A DNA stretch of 38,958 bases from Actinomycetaceae bacterium. Its GTDB lineage: Bacteria; Actinomycetota; Actinomycetes; Actinomycetales; Actinomycetaceae. Positions 18,090-26,630 of this stretch are shown piece after piece. The DNA is taken from the NCBI GenBank assembly GCA_030528145.1, contig JAUMZK010000008.1, positions 1 through 38,958 of the forward strand. The letters run 5' to 3'. The first letter of the stretch is position 1, and every line of letters begins with the position of its first letter. Under the pieces are notes generated by a model. It was not told the origin of the DNA and ran no database searches. It saw nothing but the letters and a program-made list of their open reading frames with translations. Both the position numbers and the translations under genes were made by a program.

Positions 18090-18134
18090 GGCAATGGACT
18101 TTTTCGTCCGTGAACCTATCGACAGGAGAGTAGT

Positions 18135-18953
18135 ATGAAGCTCATCAAAAAAGTCACAGGCGCCGCGACTTTGGCAATGGCTGTTGTCGGTCTCGCTGCG
18201 GGACCAGCTTTGGCCGCAACCCCTGCGGAATTAGAAGCCGCCAAGGCTGAAGTTGCCAAGTTCTGCACCATCAATTCTGACTCCGCTGATGTCACCCAAT
18301 GTATGGCTGCTAAAGCCAAGCTGAAGGAACTGCAGACACCTAAGGTCGAAACGCCTGCTCAAAAGGTCTACACCATGGAAGAGACCTACTGCCACGCATA
18401 CCTGGATGGCAAGCCCAACCCTAACGCGGACGTTGCCAAGTGCAATGCGCTAAAGAAGGTTCCTCAGGACGTGAAGCCAGCTCCTCAGGATGTGAAGCCG
18501 AACAACTCCGACCTAGTGAAGAAGTACTGCTACATATACCTGGATGGCAAGCCCAACCCTAACGCGGACGTTGCCAAGTGCAATGCGCTAAAGAAGGTTC
18601 CTCAGGACGTGAAGCCAGCTCCTCAGGATGTGAAGCCGAACAACTCCGACCTAGTGAAGAAGTACTGCTACATATACCTGGATGGCAAGCCCAACCCTAA
18701 CGCGGACGTTGCCAAGTGCAAGCTGGCTAAAAAGGGAATCGACCCCGACAAGAAGGTCGATAATGGCAAGAACGATAAAGACAACAAAGACGCCAAGGGC
18801 AAGGCCAAGGTCATGAAAGCCTCCGCCAAGAAGATGACTGGCAAGAAGGCTCTCGCCAAGACCGGTACCGCAGCCTCTGTTGCTGGTCTGATCGGCTTTG
18901 TTGTGGTCGCCGCTGGTGCTGCTTCCGTAGTAGTTGCCCGCAAGCGCGCATAA
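18135..18953 (+). CDS. LAKTG-anchored surface protein with tandem repeats
   Basis: A 272-residue secreted protein I do not recognise by family. A signal peptide (1 to about 28, ending GPALA-A) leads to Cys-paired modules: FC-N11-CMAAK near 42-55, then repeats of the form YC-xx-YLDGKPNPNADVAKC. Two identical 46-residue repeats (89-134 and 135-180) and a partial third follow, each carrying two PQDVKP units. A Lys-Asp-rich stretch spans 200-238. The end is a sorting signal, LAKTG at 240-244, a hydrophobic span and ARKRA; LAxTG is the substrate of class E sortases. The cysteines may form disulfides. It is expressed from a promoter with a G tract. Confidence 0.85.
   Translation: MKLIKKVTGAATLAMAVVGLAAGPALAATPAELEAAKAEVAKFCTINSDSADVTQCMAAKAKLKELQTPKVETPAQKVYTMEETYCHAYLDGKPNPNADVAKCNALKKVPQDVKPAPQDVKPNNSDLVKKYCYIYLDGKPNPNADVAKCNALKKVPQDVKPAPQDVKPNNSDLVKKYCYIYLDGKPNPNADVAKCKLAKKGIDPDKKVDNGKNDKDNKDAKGKAKVMKASAKKMTGKKALAKTGTAASVAGLIGFVVVAAGAASVVVARKRA
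18399..18722 (+). repeat. 138-bp perfect tandem repeats within the surface protein gene
   Basis: Units at 18399-18536 and 18537-18674 appear identical base for base; a third, partial copy runs from 18675 to about 18722. 138 bp is 46 codons, so gain or loss of units keeps the frame. The absence of even silent differences implies recent duplication or ongoing homogenisation. Confidence 0.92.
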
Positions 18954-18965
18954 CTAAACCCACCT

Positions 18966-19008
18966 AATTTGGCTCTCTGCACACGATGCAGGGAGCCAAA
19001 TTTTTATT
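18966..19008 (+). terminator. rho-independent terminator
   Basis: A 16-bp stem with a single G-T pair (18966-18981 with 18987-19002) and a small loop is followed by a T-rich tail. It lies 12 nt after the surface-protein stop codon. Confidence 0.88.
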
Positions 19009-19425
19009 GTTTCAATCTGCCGCAAGCCGCATTTTCGAGACTGATAACCGTTTGGGGTGCGGACCTTTTGCTAGACAGTTTCAGTATTTTGTTATTGCAA
19101 GTATCCAGACCAGGGACCCTGTGGAGTTGGAACTGTGGGTTTGGGGCGGGCGCGCCGCCCGTGAGCCGCACTTTCAGTGCGACTCAATGCCCACCGAACC
19201 GCCCGCACTCCGCCCCAAACGCAAGCCCGAAACTGCGACCCGACCGTCGCCCTCGGGAAACTGCGGCTTATGCTGTCGTGAGGGCAAACGATTTTGCTGA
19301 GGTAAAACGATTTTGCTGAGGGCAAATGAAATGCGGTTTCACCTCAACAAAATTATGACACCTCACGAAAAAACACCCCCGTGAGAACAAACCATTTCGT
19401 TCAGGCGCAACGTGTCGGCGGAAGT
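19009..19425. other. intergenic region with dispersed repeats
   Basis: No credible gene. It carries repeat segments shared with 1-253: 19138-19190 (inverted relative to 1-53), 19387-19411 (direct, like 96-120), and a tandem pair of about 20 bp at 19284-19321 built on ACGATTTTGCTGAGG. Bases 19299-19308 pair with 19336-19345 in a 10-bp stem with one G-T pair. Together with the adjacent transposase relic this looks like a site of old insertions. Confidence 0.5.
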
Positions 19426-19426
19426 C

Positions 19427-19461
19427 GAAAATTGAGCGGTTTTGGCATTTGAAAATTGAGC
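19427..19461 (+). repeat. paired terminal repeats of an IS21-like relic
   Basis: GAAAATTGAGC occurs at 19427-19437 and again at 19451-19461, exactly 24 bp apart. Multiple short repeats at the ends, acting as transposase binding sites, are typical of IS21-family elements. They lie directly upstream of the truncated istA-like frame. Confidence 0.5.
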
Positions 19462-19491
19462 ACTTCGTTGATTATGAGGAGAGCGATTTGT

Positions 19492-19707
19492 ATGCAAAAT
19501 TGGGAAAAGATCCGGGTTCGTGCTCGCGACAGTGTTTCTGGTGCGGTGATTGCTAGAGGGTTAGGGATTTCGCGTAATACGGCTATGCAAACGATTAGGT
19601 CTGATGGTCAGCCAGTGATGTTACCTAGTGCGATCTATGGTTGCCAGATATTAACATTCCCATTGGGAAATACCAGTCGGGGCATTTCCCACGATTGTGC
19701 TAGGTGA
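19492..19707 (+). pseudogene. truncated IS21-type transposase (IstA N-terminus)
   Basis: The frame starts at an ATG with GAGGAG upstream and encodes WEKIRVRARDSVSGAVIARG followed by LGISRNTAMQTIRSDGQP. This is the helix-turn-helix and the SDxPP-like segment seen at the N-terminus of IstA proteins, which are normally 400-500 residues. After about 45 residues the similarity ends and the frame runs into unrelated sequence and a stop. No DDE domain and no istB are present, so it is a dead fragment. Confidence 0.6.
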
Positions 19708-19728
19708 CAGATTTTATCGAGGACGCCG

Positions 19729-21432
19729 CTACTGATTTTGGTTGCTGCTGGGCCACTTTCGCTTGGCAGCACTGGGATTTGCGTTGCCTTTAGAAGTGCC
19801 ACCCGGATTTGCGCCCGCGTTTACATTAGCGACAATTGCGTTCTTGCTGCTTTCGACGCTAGTAATCCCGTTTTGGTAGATTCCACCCCCATCGATATGC
19901 CCGGACGAACTCTCACTCGCACCACCCTTAGGGGCACCCATTTTCTTAATGACGCGACCCGGACTCATGCGGCTAGGCAGCGTCCTCACTTTTCGCAACG
20001 AATTTGAGGGGATAAGCCGCCGTATACCGAAAGTACGCAAGCGCCGCATATTACTAGCTTGCGCCTTAGACTTCTGAGTAATAGCGCTAGCACGTTTAGC
20101 ACGGTAACGAAGTTTTCTTCCTCCCCCACCAGCAGCAGAAGAGCGCAGCACCTTGTCGACCAGTTCGGACAGATCCGAATCGCGGTAAAACTCGACGCCC
20201 TCCACCTTTTCGTTATCGCGCAACAAAAATAGGGCACCGAACCCTACGCCCACAGCCACTGCGCCGACAACAATCCCAAATGTGGGTTGGTAACCAATAC
20301 GGTCCTTTATGATACCAATAAAGGGCGAATAAATTACCACCCCAAGTTGGGCTGCAATCTGAAAACCCACCATGTACAAAGTTGCGGACAAGCGTGTAGG
20401 AAAATGCAACGTAATGTAGCGGAAAATTGGCAGCAATAAAAACGGTAATTCAATAGCCCATAGCAACCGAAAACAAGTTATAACAACAACGGAAGTGAAC
20501 ATAGCATAGGCAGCATATCTGACAAAAAGCAGCAGCGCGCCAATTAAAATAGTTGAACGCACCCCTATTTTGCGCATTACCCATGGCACTACGCCTAAAG
20601 TGGCAGCTTCAACGAAAGTCTGACCAGCGCAAACAATACCGAATACCCGCCTACCGACCTCTTTATCTGCAAATAAAGTAGTGTAAAAATCCGGGTACAA
20701 CTGTGCGTCCAACACCGTATAGAAAGTCCACGTCAACATTACAAACGCCATAATTGCCCAGAGTGACTTTTTCTTAAAGCACCGCAAAATATCGCGACTG
20801 CTGGGGTGCGCAGACTCAGTTGGTTGGGCGCCCCCTTTTGGCAGCGGTGGATTCTTCCAAAACACTTGAATAAGCAGCGTTGCCAGCCCAAACGCCGAAG
20901 ACACCCAAAAGTTCAGACGCGGATCAAACGGATAAAGTACCCCGCCCACGATCGCGAGCACCGCATAACCAACAGACCCCCACATGCGCGACTGCCCGTA
21001 CTCGAAATTGTAGTAGCGGCTATAACGTTCACTAATGGTCTCAAATAACGCGCCCGCACTGTTAAACCCAGCCGCCAAAAACAGCGCCCCAATAATTGCA
21101 CCCACCAAAAAATTTGCTTGCAAAAGCGGCCGGTAAACCCATATGAAAAACGGACCAACCAAACTGGCCAATATGGTGGCAAACAATGCCAAATGTCGCT
21201 TCATCCCAATGCGGTCTTGAATAATTCCGTAGGCAAGCATCAACGACAGCGTCGCTAAAGAATTTAGCGAAAAGATTGTGCCCACTCGGCTGCCACTCAG
21301 GTTTAATCCACTGGGATCAGTGAGCCAAATTTGGAAGAACACATACCAAATGCTCCAGGCGGAGAAAAACAGAAAGAAAATGGCAGAATTTTGCTGATAA
21401 CTTTTATTCGCAAACGATCGCCATACGCTCAC
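19729..21432 (-). CDS. oligosaccharide:H+ symporter (MFS, LacY/RafB type)
   Basis: A 567-residue membrane protein. Residues 1-420 have twelve apparent membrane spans and the N-terminal pattern of LacY/RafB/CscB permeases (FFLFFSAWSIWYVFFQIWLT, then GLNLSGSRVGTIFSLNSLA). It probably imports a di- or trisaccharide with protons. Odd is a tail of about 150 residues: a basic stretch rich in Arg, Lys and Ser, then a Gly-, Asn- and Ser-rich end (GANPGGTSKGNANPS). Typical family members stop near 420. The start is GTG with AAAGGTGG. No sugar hydrolase lies beside it. Confidence 0.82.
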   Translation of the reverse strand: MSVWRSFANKSYQQNSAIFFLFFSAWSIWYVFFQIWLTDPSGLNLSGSRVGTIFSLNSLATLSLMLAYGIIQDRIGMKRHLALFATILASLVGPFFIWVYRPLLQANFLVGAIIGALFLAAGFNSAGALFETISERYSRYYNFEYGQSRMWGSVGYAVLAIVGGVLYPFDPRLNFWVSSAFGLATLLIQVFWKNPPLPKGGAQPTESAHPSSRDILRCFKKKSLWAIMAFVMLTWTFYTVLDAQLYPDFYTTLFADKEVGRRVFGIVCAGQTFVEAATLGVVPWVMRKIGVRSTILIGALLLFVRYAAYAMFTSVVVITCFRLLWAIELPFLLLPIFRYITLHFPTRLSATLYMVGFQIAAQLGVVIYSPFIGIIKDRIGYQPTFGIVVGAVAVGVGFGALFLLRDNEKVEGVEFYRDSDLSELVDKVLRSSAAGGGGRKLRYRAKRASAITQKSKAQASNMRRLRTFGIRRLIPSNSLRKVRTLPSRMSPGRVIKKMGAPKGGASESSSGHIDGGGIYQNGITSVESSKNAIVANVNAGANPGGTSKGNANPSAAKRKWPSSNQNQ

Positions 21433-21505
21433 TTACCGCCACCTTTTCTGTGGAAGAATTTATATTACAAGACCTGATTGTGAACACTTCGCACATTAAC
21501 AATTT

Positions 21506-21532
21506 GAGGGAGCCCCCTACGGTCACTCCCTC
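21506..21532 (-). terminator. possible terminator after the ATP-grasp gene
   Basis: GAGGGAG at 21506-21512 pairs with CTCCCTC at 21526-21532. It lies just beyond the last gene of the murA-to-ATP-grasp cluster; the T-run on the minus strand is weak. Confidence 0.45.
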
Positions 21533-21553
21533 ATGAACTATAAACAAACTCAA

Positions 21554-22468
21554 TCACCAAAAAGCTCTCATGGTTATTGCGTCTGCAAATGTGTCGAGGG
21601 CGCCGGGCACTTCCTTCAAATACAAATTCGTATCTATCATGGAAATTTCCATTACATAGTAACCGCCAGCCCCGTCCTCGATAATGTCGATACGGTTAAA
21701 TAGCAGCAAATCATCATGTCCCAGACGTTTACGAATAAAATTGTGAACCACCATACGAATTTCTTCGCCGCGAATCCAGTCCTCTGAGCAGGCTTTGCGG
21801 GCAGTTACTACCTCATCTTGTATTTCGTCCTGAGGGGACTGCGCCGGGTGTAACATGGCCCGTTTGCTGACCGAGTGCGACAAAATGCCGTTCACGTACA
21901 CCATCGAGGTTTCACCGTGTACATCTACAGATTCAATGTAGCGCTGGATCATTACGGGTTCACCGCTAGAAAGCAAGTGCATACAGTGTTCCAAAGCCGC
22001 CACTCGGTGCTTGGAATCTATCGCAGAATACCGCCCCATGGCTCTTCCTCCCGAAGAAATGGCAGGCTTTACCACAAATTCTCCGTGGGCAGGGAAACGA
22101 TTGTGGATTTGGTGCTTACTGAGTTTATGTCCCGGATCCAACCACGTAGTAGGAACTATTTTCAGCCCCATTTTCTCCATTTCAAACAAATAATGTTTGT
22201 TAGAATTCCACTCTTGAACATCCGGTTGGTTAAGCAATCTGGGGACCGATTTTGCCCACTTAATGTAGGCATCGCGCTGGGTGGCGTAATTACGCACAGA
22301 ACGCACCACGTTCGCCTTGGCGCTGTCCCAATCCACTGAATTGTCCGTCCACGATACGATCTTTGGGTCGACACCACGTTCAGCCAGCGCATCCAGCAAT
22401 CCTTCGTCGTCGGCTTCCAAATGTGGGTATTCGTCACAAGTTATCAGGTGTACATGTGGTTTTGTCAT
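21554..22468 (-). CDS. ATP-grasp ligase of unknown substrate
   Basis: A 304-residue protein from the ATG at 22468, four bases after the ddl stop; a TTG at 22498 is an alternative start. The ATP-grasp fold shows in EFVVKPAISSGGRAMGRYSA (nucleotide lysine), in VMIQRYIESVDVHGETSMVY, and in the metal-binding RIDIIEDGAGGYYVMEIS. It resembles glutathione-synthetase-like stand-alone ligases of actinobacteria rather than a second Ddl, since the Ddl serine and HGxxGEDG loops are absent. Family members join a carboxylate to an amine or thiol using ATP. Position at the end of the cell-wall operon suggests an envelope or peptide-modifying role, which is inference. Confidence 0.75.
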   Translation of the reverse strand: MTKPHVHLITCDEYPHLEADDEGLLDALAERGVDPKIVSWTDNSVDWDSAKANVVRSVRNYATQRDAYIKWAKSVPRLLNQPDVQEWNSNKHYLFEMEKMGLKIVPTTWLDPGHKLSKHQIHNRFPAHGEFVVKPAISSGGRAMGRYSAIDSKHRVAALEHCMHLLSSGEPVMIQRYIESVDVHGETSMVYVNGILSHSVSKRAMLHPAQSPQDEIQDEVVTARKACSEDWIRGEEIRMVVHNFIRKRLGHDDLLLFNRIDIIEDGAGGYYVMEISMIDTNLYLKEVPGALDTFADAITMRAFW

Positions 22469-22472
22469 GGTT

Positions 22473-23588
22473 TCAGCGCAATCCGTAAGGGCGATCAAGT
22501 GCCAGTTCGATTAATTCTGTAACTAATTCAGTGTATCCCATTCCCTGCGCCTGCCAGAGCATTGGGTACATGGAATATGGGGTGAAACCGGGCATGGTAT
22601 TTATTTCGTTTACGACTATTTCCCCTGTTTGCGGATTCGCAAAGAAGTCTACCCGTGCCAGCCCTTCACACCCCAACGCATCAAAGGCTGCCGCCGCCAA
22701 TTCGCGGGTGCGCACCATCATTTCCGGGGGCAGCGGCGCCGGAATCTGCAGCGAAACGGCATCGTGGTCAATGTACTTGGTTTTGTAGTCATAAAAGTCC
22801 ACCCGTTCAGCAACCCGAATACAGCCCGCAGTAGTAGTGCGGGGGGCACTGCCGCCACGTCCACCCAAAACTGCCACTTCGACCTCGAGACCGGTAAGCA
22901 TCGACTCCACTACCACGCGCGGATCGTGCTTTTGTGCCTCCTCAATGGCTGCCGCCAGGTCTTGCCGCGTTGCAACCTTGGTAATTCCCAAGGACGACCC
23001 TGCCCGCGCCGGTTTCACAAACACTGGCATTCCCAAGGTTTCTAAGCGTTCGAGGACGCCCATCCGGTTTTCCCGCCACTGGCGTGCGGTAACTAATTCC
23101 CACCTGCCAGCTGGCAGCCCCGCACTGGTGAGCATAGTTTTAGTAGTGTGCTTGTCCATACACGCCGCCGAAGCTAACACCCCGCACCCAACATACTTCA
23201 CGTTTACCATCTCAAACAGCCCTTGAATGGTACCGTCCTCGCCATAAGGACCGTGCAAGAGGGGAAAAACCACGTCTATGCGACCCAAATCAGCCGCCGA
23301 CACTACTTTTCCGCCCGCTATTTCAATTTCGAGGGCGCTTGACTGCCCCGCAATTAGGTTTATTCCCACTTCCCCACCGGTAATAGTGATTCCGTCCGCG
23401 CCTTCTAAACGGTACAAGTCAGGGTTGTCGGGAACTACCACCCACCTGCCTTCAGGAGTAATTCCGGCAGTAATTACGTCATAGCGCGAACGGTCAATCG
23501 CAGAAAGAATCCCCGCAGCCGTGGCGCAAGAAATTGAGTGTTCGCCAGATCGTCCACCGAAGATTATTAATACGCAGGGTTTTGTCAT
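22473..23588 (-). CDS. ddl: D-alanine--D-alanine ligase
   Basis: A 371-residue ligase from the ATG at 23588; a TTG six codons upstream is less likely. It joins two D-Ala residues for the peptidoglycan precursor. Canonical motifs are FGGRSGEHSIS at 9-19, LLHGPYGEDGTIQG near 111, YDYKTKY, and near the end VNEINTMPGFTPYSMYP. The YDYKTKY region argues for the D-Ala-D-Ala rather than the D-Ala-D-lactate type. It is followed by the ATP-grasp gene after 4 nt. Confidence 0.95.
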   Translation of the reverse strand: MTKPCVLIIFGGRSGEHSISCATAAGILSAIDRSRYDVITAGITPEGRWVVVPDNPDLYRLEGADGITITGGEVGINLIAGQSSALEIEIAGGKVVSAADLGRIDVVFPLLHGPYGEDGTIQGLFEMVNVKYVGCGVLASAACMDKHTTKTMLTSAGLPAGRWELVTARQWRENRMGVLERLETLGMPVFVKPARAGSSLGITKVATRQDLAAAIEEAQKHDPRVVVESMLTGLEVEVAVLGGRGGSAPRTTTAGCIRVAERVDFYDYKTKYIDHDAVSLQIPAPLPPEMMVRTRELAAAAFDALGCEGLARVDFFANPQTGEIVVNEINTMPGFTPYSMYPMLWQAQGMGYTELVTELIELALDRPYGLR

Positions 23589-23641
23589 GCCTTCACGGTA
23601 TCGCAATTTTTCACGCTGGACCTATCCGCGCCCCTAAACGA

Positions 23642-24406
23642 TCATTTCTTGTCAAATATTTTCAAGTAACGGCGTTTTTTATATGGTCTTTTGCTGCGAT
23701 TTTTTTGGCTCGGCTGCACCGGGGTGCGCGGCGGAATTTCGCCGGGACGGAAAGTGGCGACGCCTTTTGTAAGCGCCGCAATTATACGCCCGGTGGCTTC
23801 TTTGACTGCATCGTGGTCGTCCTCGCCCCGTTCGTACAAGTCCGTCAAATCTACCGGCGGCATTGCCTGTACGTGAATGGTTTTGCGCGGCCACAAGTGA
23901 AAGTGACGGTCGCGGTAAGCCAACACCTCGTGGGCACCCCATTGCGCCACCGGCACTACGGGCGCGTGGGTGCGCAACGCCAAGCGCGCCACCCCCGTTT
24001 TTCCTTGCATCGGCCAGTAATGCGGATCTTCAGTCAAGGTTCCTTCCGGGAACACGCCCACGCACTCGCCCCCGCGCAATGCCCTCTCGGCACCGGCAAG
24101 GGCGTCCTTGGCACGCCGACCTCCCCGAAAAACCGGCACTTGCTTGCAACTACGCAATATCCAACCCAAAACGGGCACGTCAAACAGCTCCGCTTTCGCC
24201 ATCATGCGCGGGGGCACCCCATGTTCGCCCAAAAAATGCATGAAAGTTAGCGAATCCAACGTAGTGACATGATTTGCCACCGCAATAAAACCGCCATTTT
24301 CCGGCAGATTTTCGCCGCCACGCCAATCTTTTTTCAAAAAAATCTCAAAAGGAACCTTCGCTACTTCGTAGCAAAATCGGAAAAAAGGACCAAACTTCCT
24401 AGCCAT
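23642..24406 (-). CDS. plsC: 1-acyl-glycerol-3-phosphate acyltransferase
   Basis: A 254-residue membrane-associated acyltransferase that makes phosphatidic acid. The catalytic HX4D motif is H46-D51 in NHVTTLDS, and the phosphate-binding block is FPEGTLTEDPH. The tail after 215 is strongly basic (SQKNRSKRPYKKRRYLK). The start is the ATG at 24406, two bases after the TGA of the upstream lipid kinase gene, so the two are probably coupled. In other actinobacteria plsC also lies between murA and ddl. Confidence 0.92.
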   Translation of the reverse strand: MARKFGPFFRFCYEVAKVPFEIFLKKDWRGGENLPENGGFIAVANHVTTLDSLTFMHFLGEHGVPPRMMAKAELFDVPVLGWILRSCKQVPVFRGGRRAKDALAGAERALRGGECVGVFPEGTLTEDPHYWPMQGKTGVARLALRTHAPVVPVAQWGAHEVLAYRDRHFHLWPRKTIHVQAMPPVDLTDLYERGEDDHDAVKEATGRIIAALTKGVATFRPGEIPPRTPVQPSQKNRSKRPYKKRRYLKIFDKK

Positions 24407-24408
24407 CT

Positions 24409-25320
24409 TCAACCTTTCGGTGCCAGAACTTTAAGGTGTTTCGGCAGGGCGCGCGCCATCACCATTCCCTGCCACAGCGGGTCGCCATCTGCAAAAGCCT
24501 GAATTGGAAACAGCGGCGTCACCGTCACTTCACGTACGCGACGCACCCGGTATCCGGGCGACAAATGAATTTTCCCAGTCAGCGCCCTCTTCACAACGCG
24601 CGCCAGTTCCACCTTAGAATCGATGGGATCGTGAGTGACCAGCTCTAATAATCCGTCGTCTAATTTCGAGGACGGACACACATTTATTCCGCCTCCGAAC
24701 ATACCGTCATTGGAAACTGCCGCCAGAAACGACCGGCGAGTGAGCGAAAAATGCGCACCGTCCTCGGAAATACCACTGATTTCGTACAGGTCGGGACGAA
24801 ACCTTGCTGCCGCCCACAAAAGCGCGATTTTGTACCCTAAAGCAGTAGGCACAACCGTTTTATTTGCCGCATCATTTACCGCCGCGTCAATGCCATTTGA
24901 CAGTACCCCGAGGATGTCACGACACCTGCCGCCTGCGCCGCGAAGCCGCATGACATCAATTTTGCGTGGCACGTAGCTATGCCATTTCGCGAGTACTTCC
25001 CGTAACGTCGGGGCGATGCCGAGCGCCCGCACGAAGTCGTTGCCGCGCCCGCCCGGCAGGGGCAGTACCGTCACGTCCGTGCCCGCCATACGCGTTGCCA
25101 CTTTCGCAACGTAACCGTCCCCGCCCAGAATCGCCACCATGTTTGCCGATCTTTCGAGGGCGGCAGTCACATCTTCGGCAATATCGCCAGTACCGCCTTC
25201 CCTGTTATCGAACACTAACGCAGCGCCCTCGCCCAATTTTTGTGCCGCCAGCTGCGCATTTTCAGCCGCCTTCCCCCGCCCCGAACGGTGAGAAGTCAGC
25301 AGCGCAACGCGGTAGTTCAT
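24409..25320 (-). CDS. diacylglycerol kinase catalytic-domain lipid kinase
   Basis: A 303-residue protein of the DAGK/YegS/DgkB type. The nucleotide-binding signature is AILGGDGYVAKVA near 88, followed by LPGGRGNDFVRALG near 108. It probably phosphorylates diacylglycerol or another lipid, feeding phosphatidic acid synthesis alongside PlsC. Its ATG overlaps the murA stop by four bases (ATGA). It is not always part of this neighbourhood in other actinobacteria, where gpsA often stands near plsC and ddl. Confidence 0.86.
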   Translation of the reverse strand: MNYRVALLTSHRSGRGKAAENAQLAAQKLGEGAALVFDNREGGTGDIAEDVTAALERSANMVAILGGDGYVAKVATRMAGTDVTVLPLPGGRGNDFVRALGIAPTLREVLAKWHSYVPRKIDVMRLRGAGGRCRDILGVLSNGIDAAVNDAANKTVVPTALGYKIALLWAAARFRPDLYEISGISEDGAHFSLTRRSFLAAVSNDGMFGGGINVCPSSKLDDGLLELVTHDPIDSKVELARVVKRALTGKIHLSPGYRVRRVREVTVTPLFPIQAFADGDPLWQGMVMARALPKHLKVLAPKG

Positions 25321-26630
25321 CGCAGTTCCACTTCCGCATCTAACGCGTGCAATTTGTCGATGAAAGCTTCGTAGCCACGCGAAATCATGCCAATTCCGTG
25401 AACAGTCGAGGTGCCCTCGGCAGCCAGTGCCGCAATCAGGTAGCTGAACCCCCCGCGCAAGTCAGGAATTTCCATTTCGGTGGCGTGCAGCGGGGTAGGA
25501 CCGGAAATTGCCGCAGAATGAAAGAAGTTCCGTTGCCCAAAACGACACGTCAGCGACCCTAAGCATTCCCGGTAGACCTGAATGTTGGCGCCCATTTGGC
25601 GCAGCGCCTTGGTAAAGCCGAAGCGGTTTTCGTAAACAGTTTCGTGAACTATAGACAAACCTTGGGCTTGTGTAAGCGCCACCACTAGGGGCTGCTGCCA
25701 GTCCGTCATGAAGCCAGGGTGAACGTTGGTTTCGAGCGCAATAGACTTCAATTCGCCGCCCGGATGGTAGAAGCGAATACCGTCCGGCAGTACCTCAAAT
25801 GCGCCGCCCACCTTGCGGAAGACGTTCAAAAAGGTAATCATGTCCGGCTGGTTGGCGCCCTCGACAAAAATGTCGCCCTTAGTGGCGAGGGCGGCACTCG
25901 CCCAGGATGCTGCTTCGATGCGGTCCGGCAACGCATGGTGGGTAAAACCTACCAGTTTATCGACGCCCTCGACGCGGATGGTCCGGTCAGTGTCAACGCT
26001 GATTATGGCACCCATCTTCTGCAACACGTTAATGAGGTCGCTGATTTCAGGTTCGATAGCGGCGCCACGCAATTCGGTAATGCCTTCAGCGCGCACGGCC
26101 GTAAGCAGCGTCTGTTCAGTAGCCCCCACCGACGGGTACGGCAGCTCGATTACAGCACCGCGCAGGTTGCGCGCATGCAAGTGGATGCCGCTGGGCGCCT
26201 TGTCAACTGTCGCCCCAAATTCGCGCAAGATTTGCAGGTGAAAGTCGATTGGGCGTCCTCCGATTGAACAGCCCCCCAAGTCAGGAATGAAGGCTTCGCC
26301 CAAACGGTGCAGCAGCGGACCACAAAACAAGATGGGAATACGCGAAGACCCGGCGTGGGCGTCGATATCCGCCACGTGCGCCAATTCCACATCCGTAGGA
26401 TCCATTCGTAAAATGCCACTTTGCACGTCATAATCCACGCTGACACCATGCAAATTCAGCAGTCCTGAAACCACTTCCACGTCCCTAATAGCGGGCACGT
26501 TAGTTAATTGCGAAGGTCCTTGCCCCAGCAAGGCGGCCACCATCGCTTTCGGAACGAAATTCTTTGCTCCGCGTACCATAATGCGTCCACGCAAAGGCCT
26601 GCCGCCGCGAACGCGCAGTACTTTTTCCAT
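25317..26630 (-). CDS. murA: UDP-N-acetylglucosamine 1-carboxyvinyltransferase
   Basis: A 437-residue enzyme for the first committed step of peptidoglycan synthesis, adding enolpyruvate from PEP to UDP-GlcNAc. The catalytic cysteine is C121 in LGGCSIGGRPID, so it should be sensitive to fosfomycin, unlike mycobacterial MurA, which has Asp there. Other family blocks are VRGAKNFVPKAMVAALL near 19 and the repeated inverse alpha-beta barrel pattern. The ATG at 26630 starts the five-gene minus-strand envelope cluster. Confidence 0.95.
   Translation of the reverse strand: MEKVLRVRGGRPLRGRIMVRGAKNFVPKAMVAALLGQGPSQLTNVPAIRDVEVVSGLLNLHGVSVDYDVQSGILRMDPTDVELAHVADIDAHAGSSRIPILFCGPLLHRLGEAFIPDLGGCSIGGRPIDFHLQILREFGATVDKAPSGIHLHARNLRGAVIELPYPSVGATEQTLLTAVRAEGITELRGAAIEPEISDLINVLQKMGAIISVDTDRTIRVEGVDKLVGFTHHALPDRIEAASWASAALATKGDIFVEGANQPDMITFLNVFRKVGGAFEVLPDGIRFYHPGGELKSIALETNVHPGFMTDWQQPLVVALTQAQGLSIVHETVYENRFGFTKALRQMGANIQVYRECLGSLTCRFGQRNFFHSAAISGPTPLHATEMEIPDLRGGFSYLIAALAAEGTSTVHGIGMISRGYEAFIDKLHALDAEVELR

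Noticed and set aside
18399..18722. CRISPR-like repeats
   Set aside because: The repeats are long, contiguous, in frame and coding, with no spacers; no CRISPR array or cas gene is visible in the window.
22468..22498. TTG start for the ATP-grasp gene, overlapping ddl
   Set aside because: The ATG at 22468 just after the ddl stop gives the usual N-terminus and avoids an overlap; TTG starts for ddl (23606) and plsC (24412) were set aside for the same reason.
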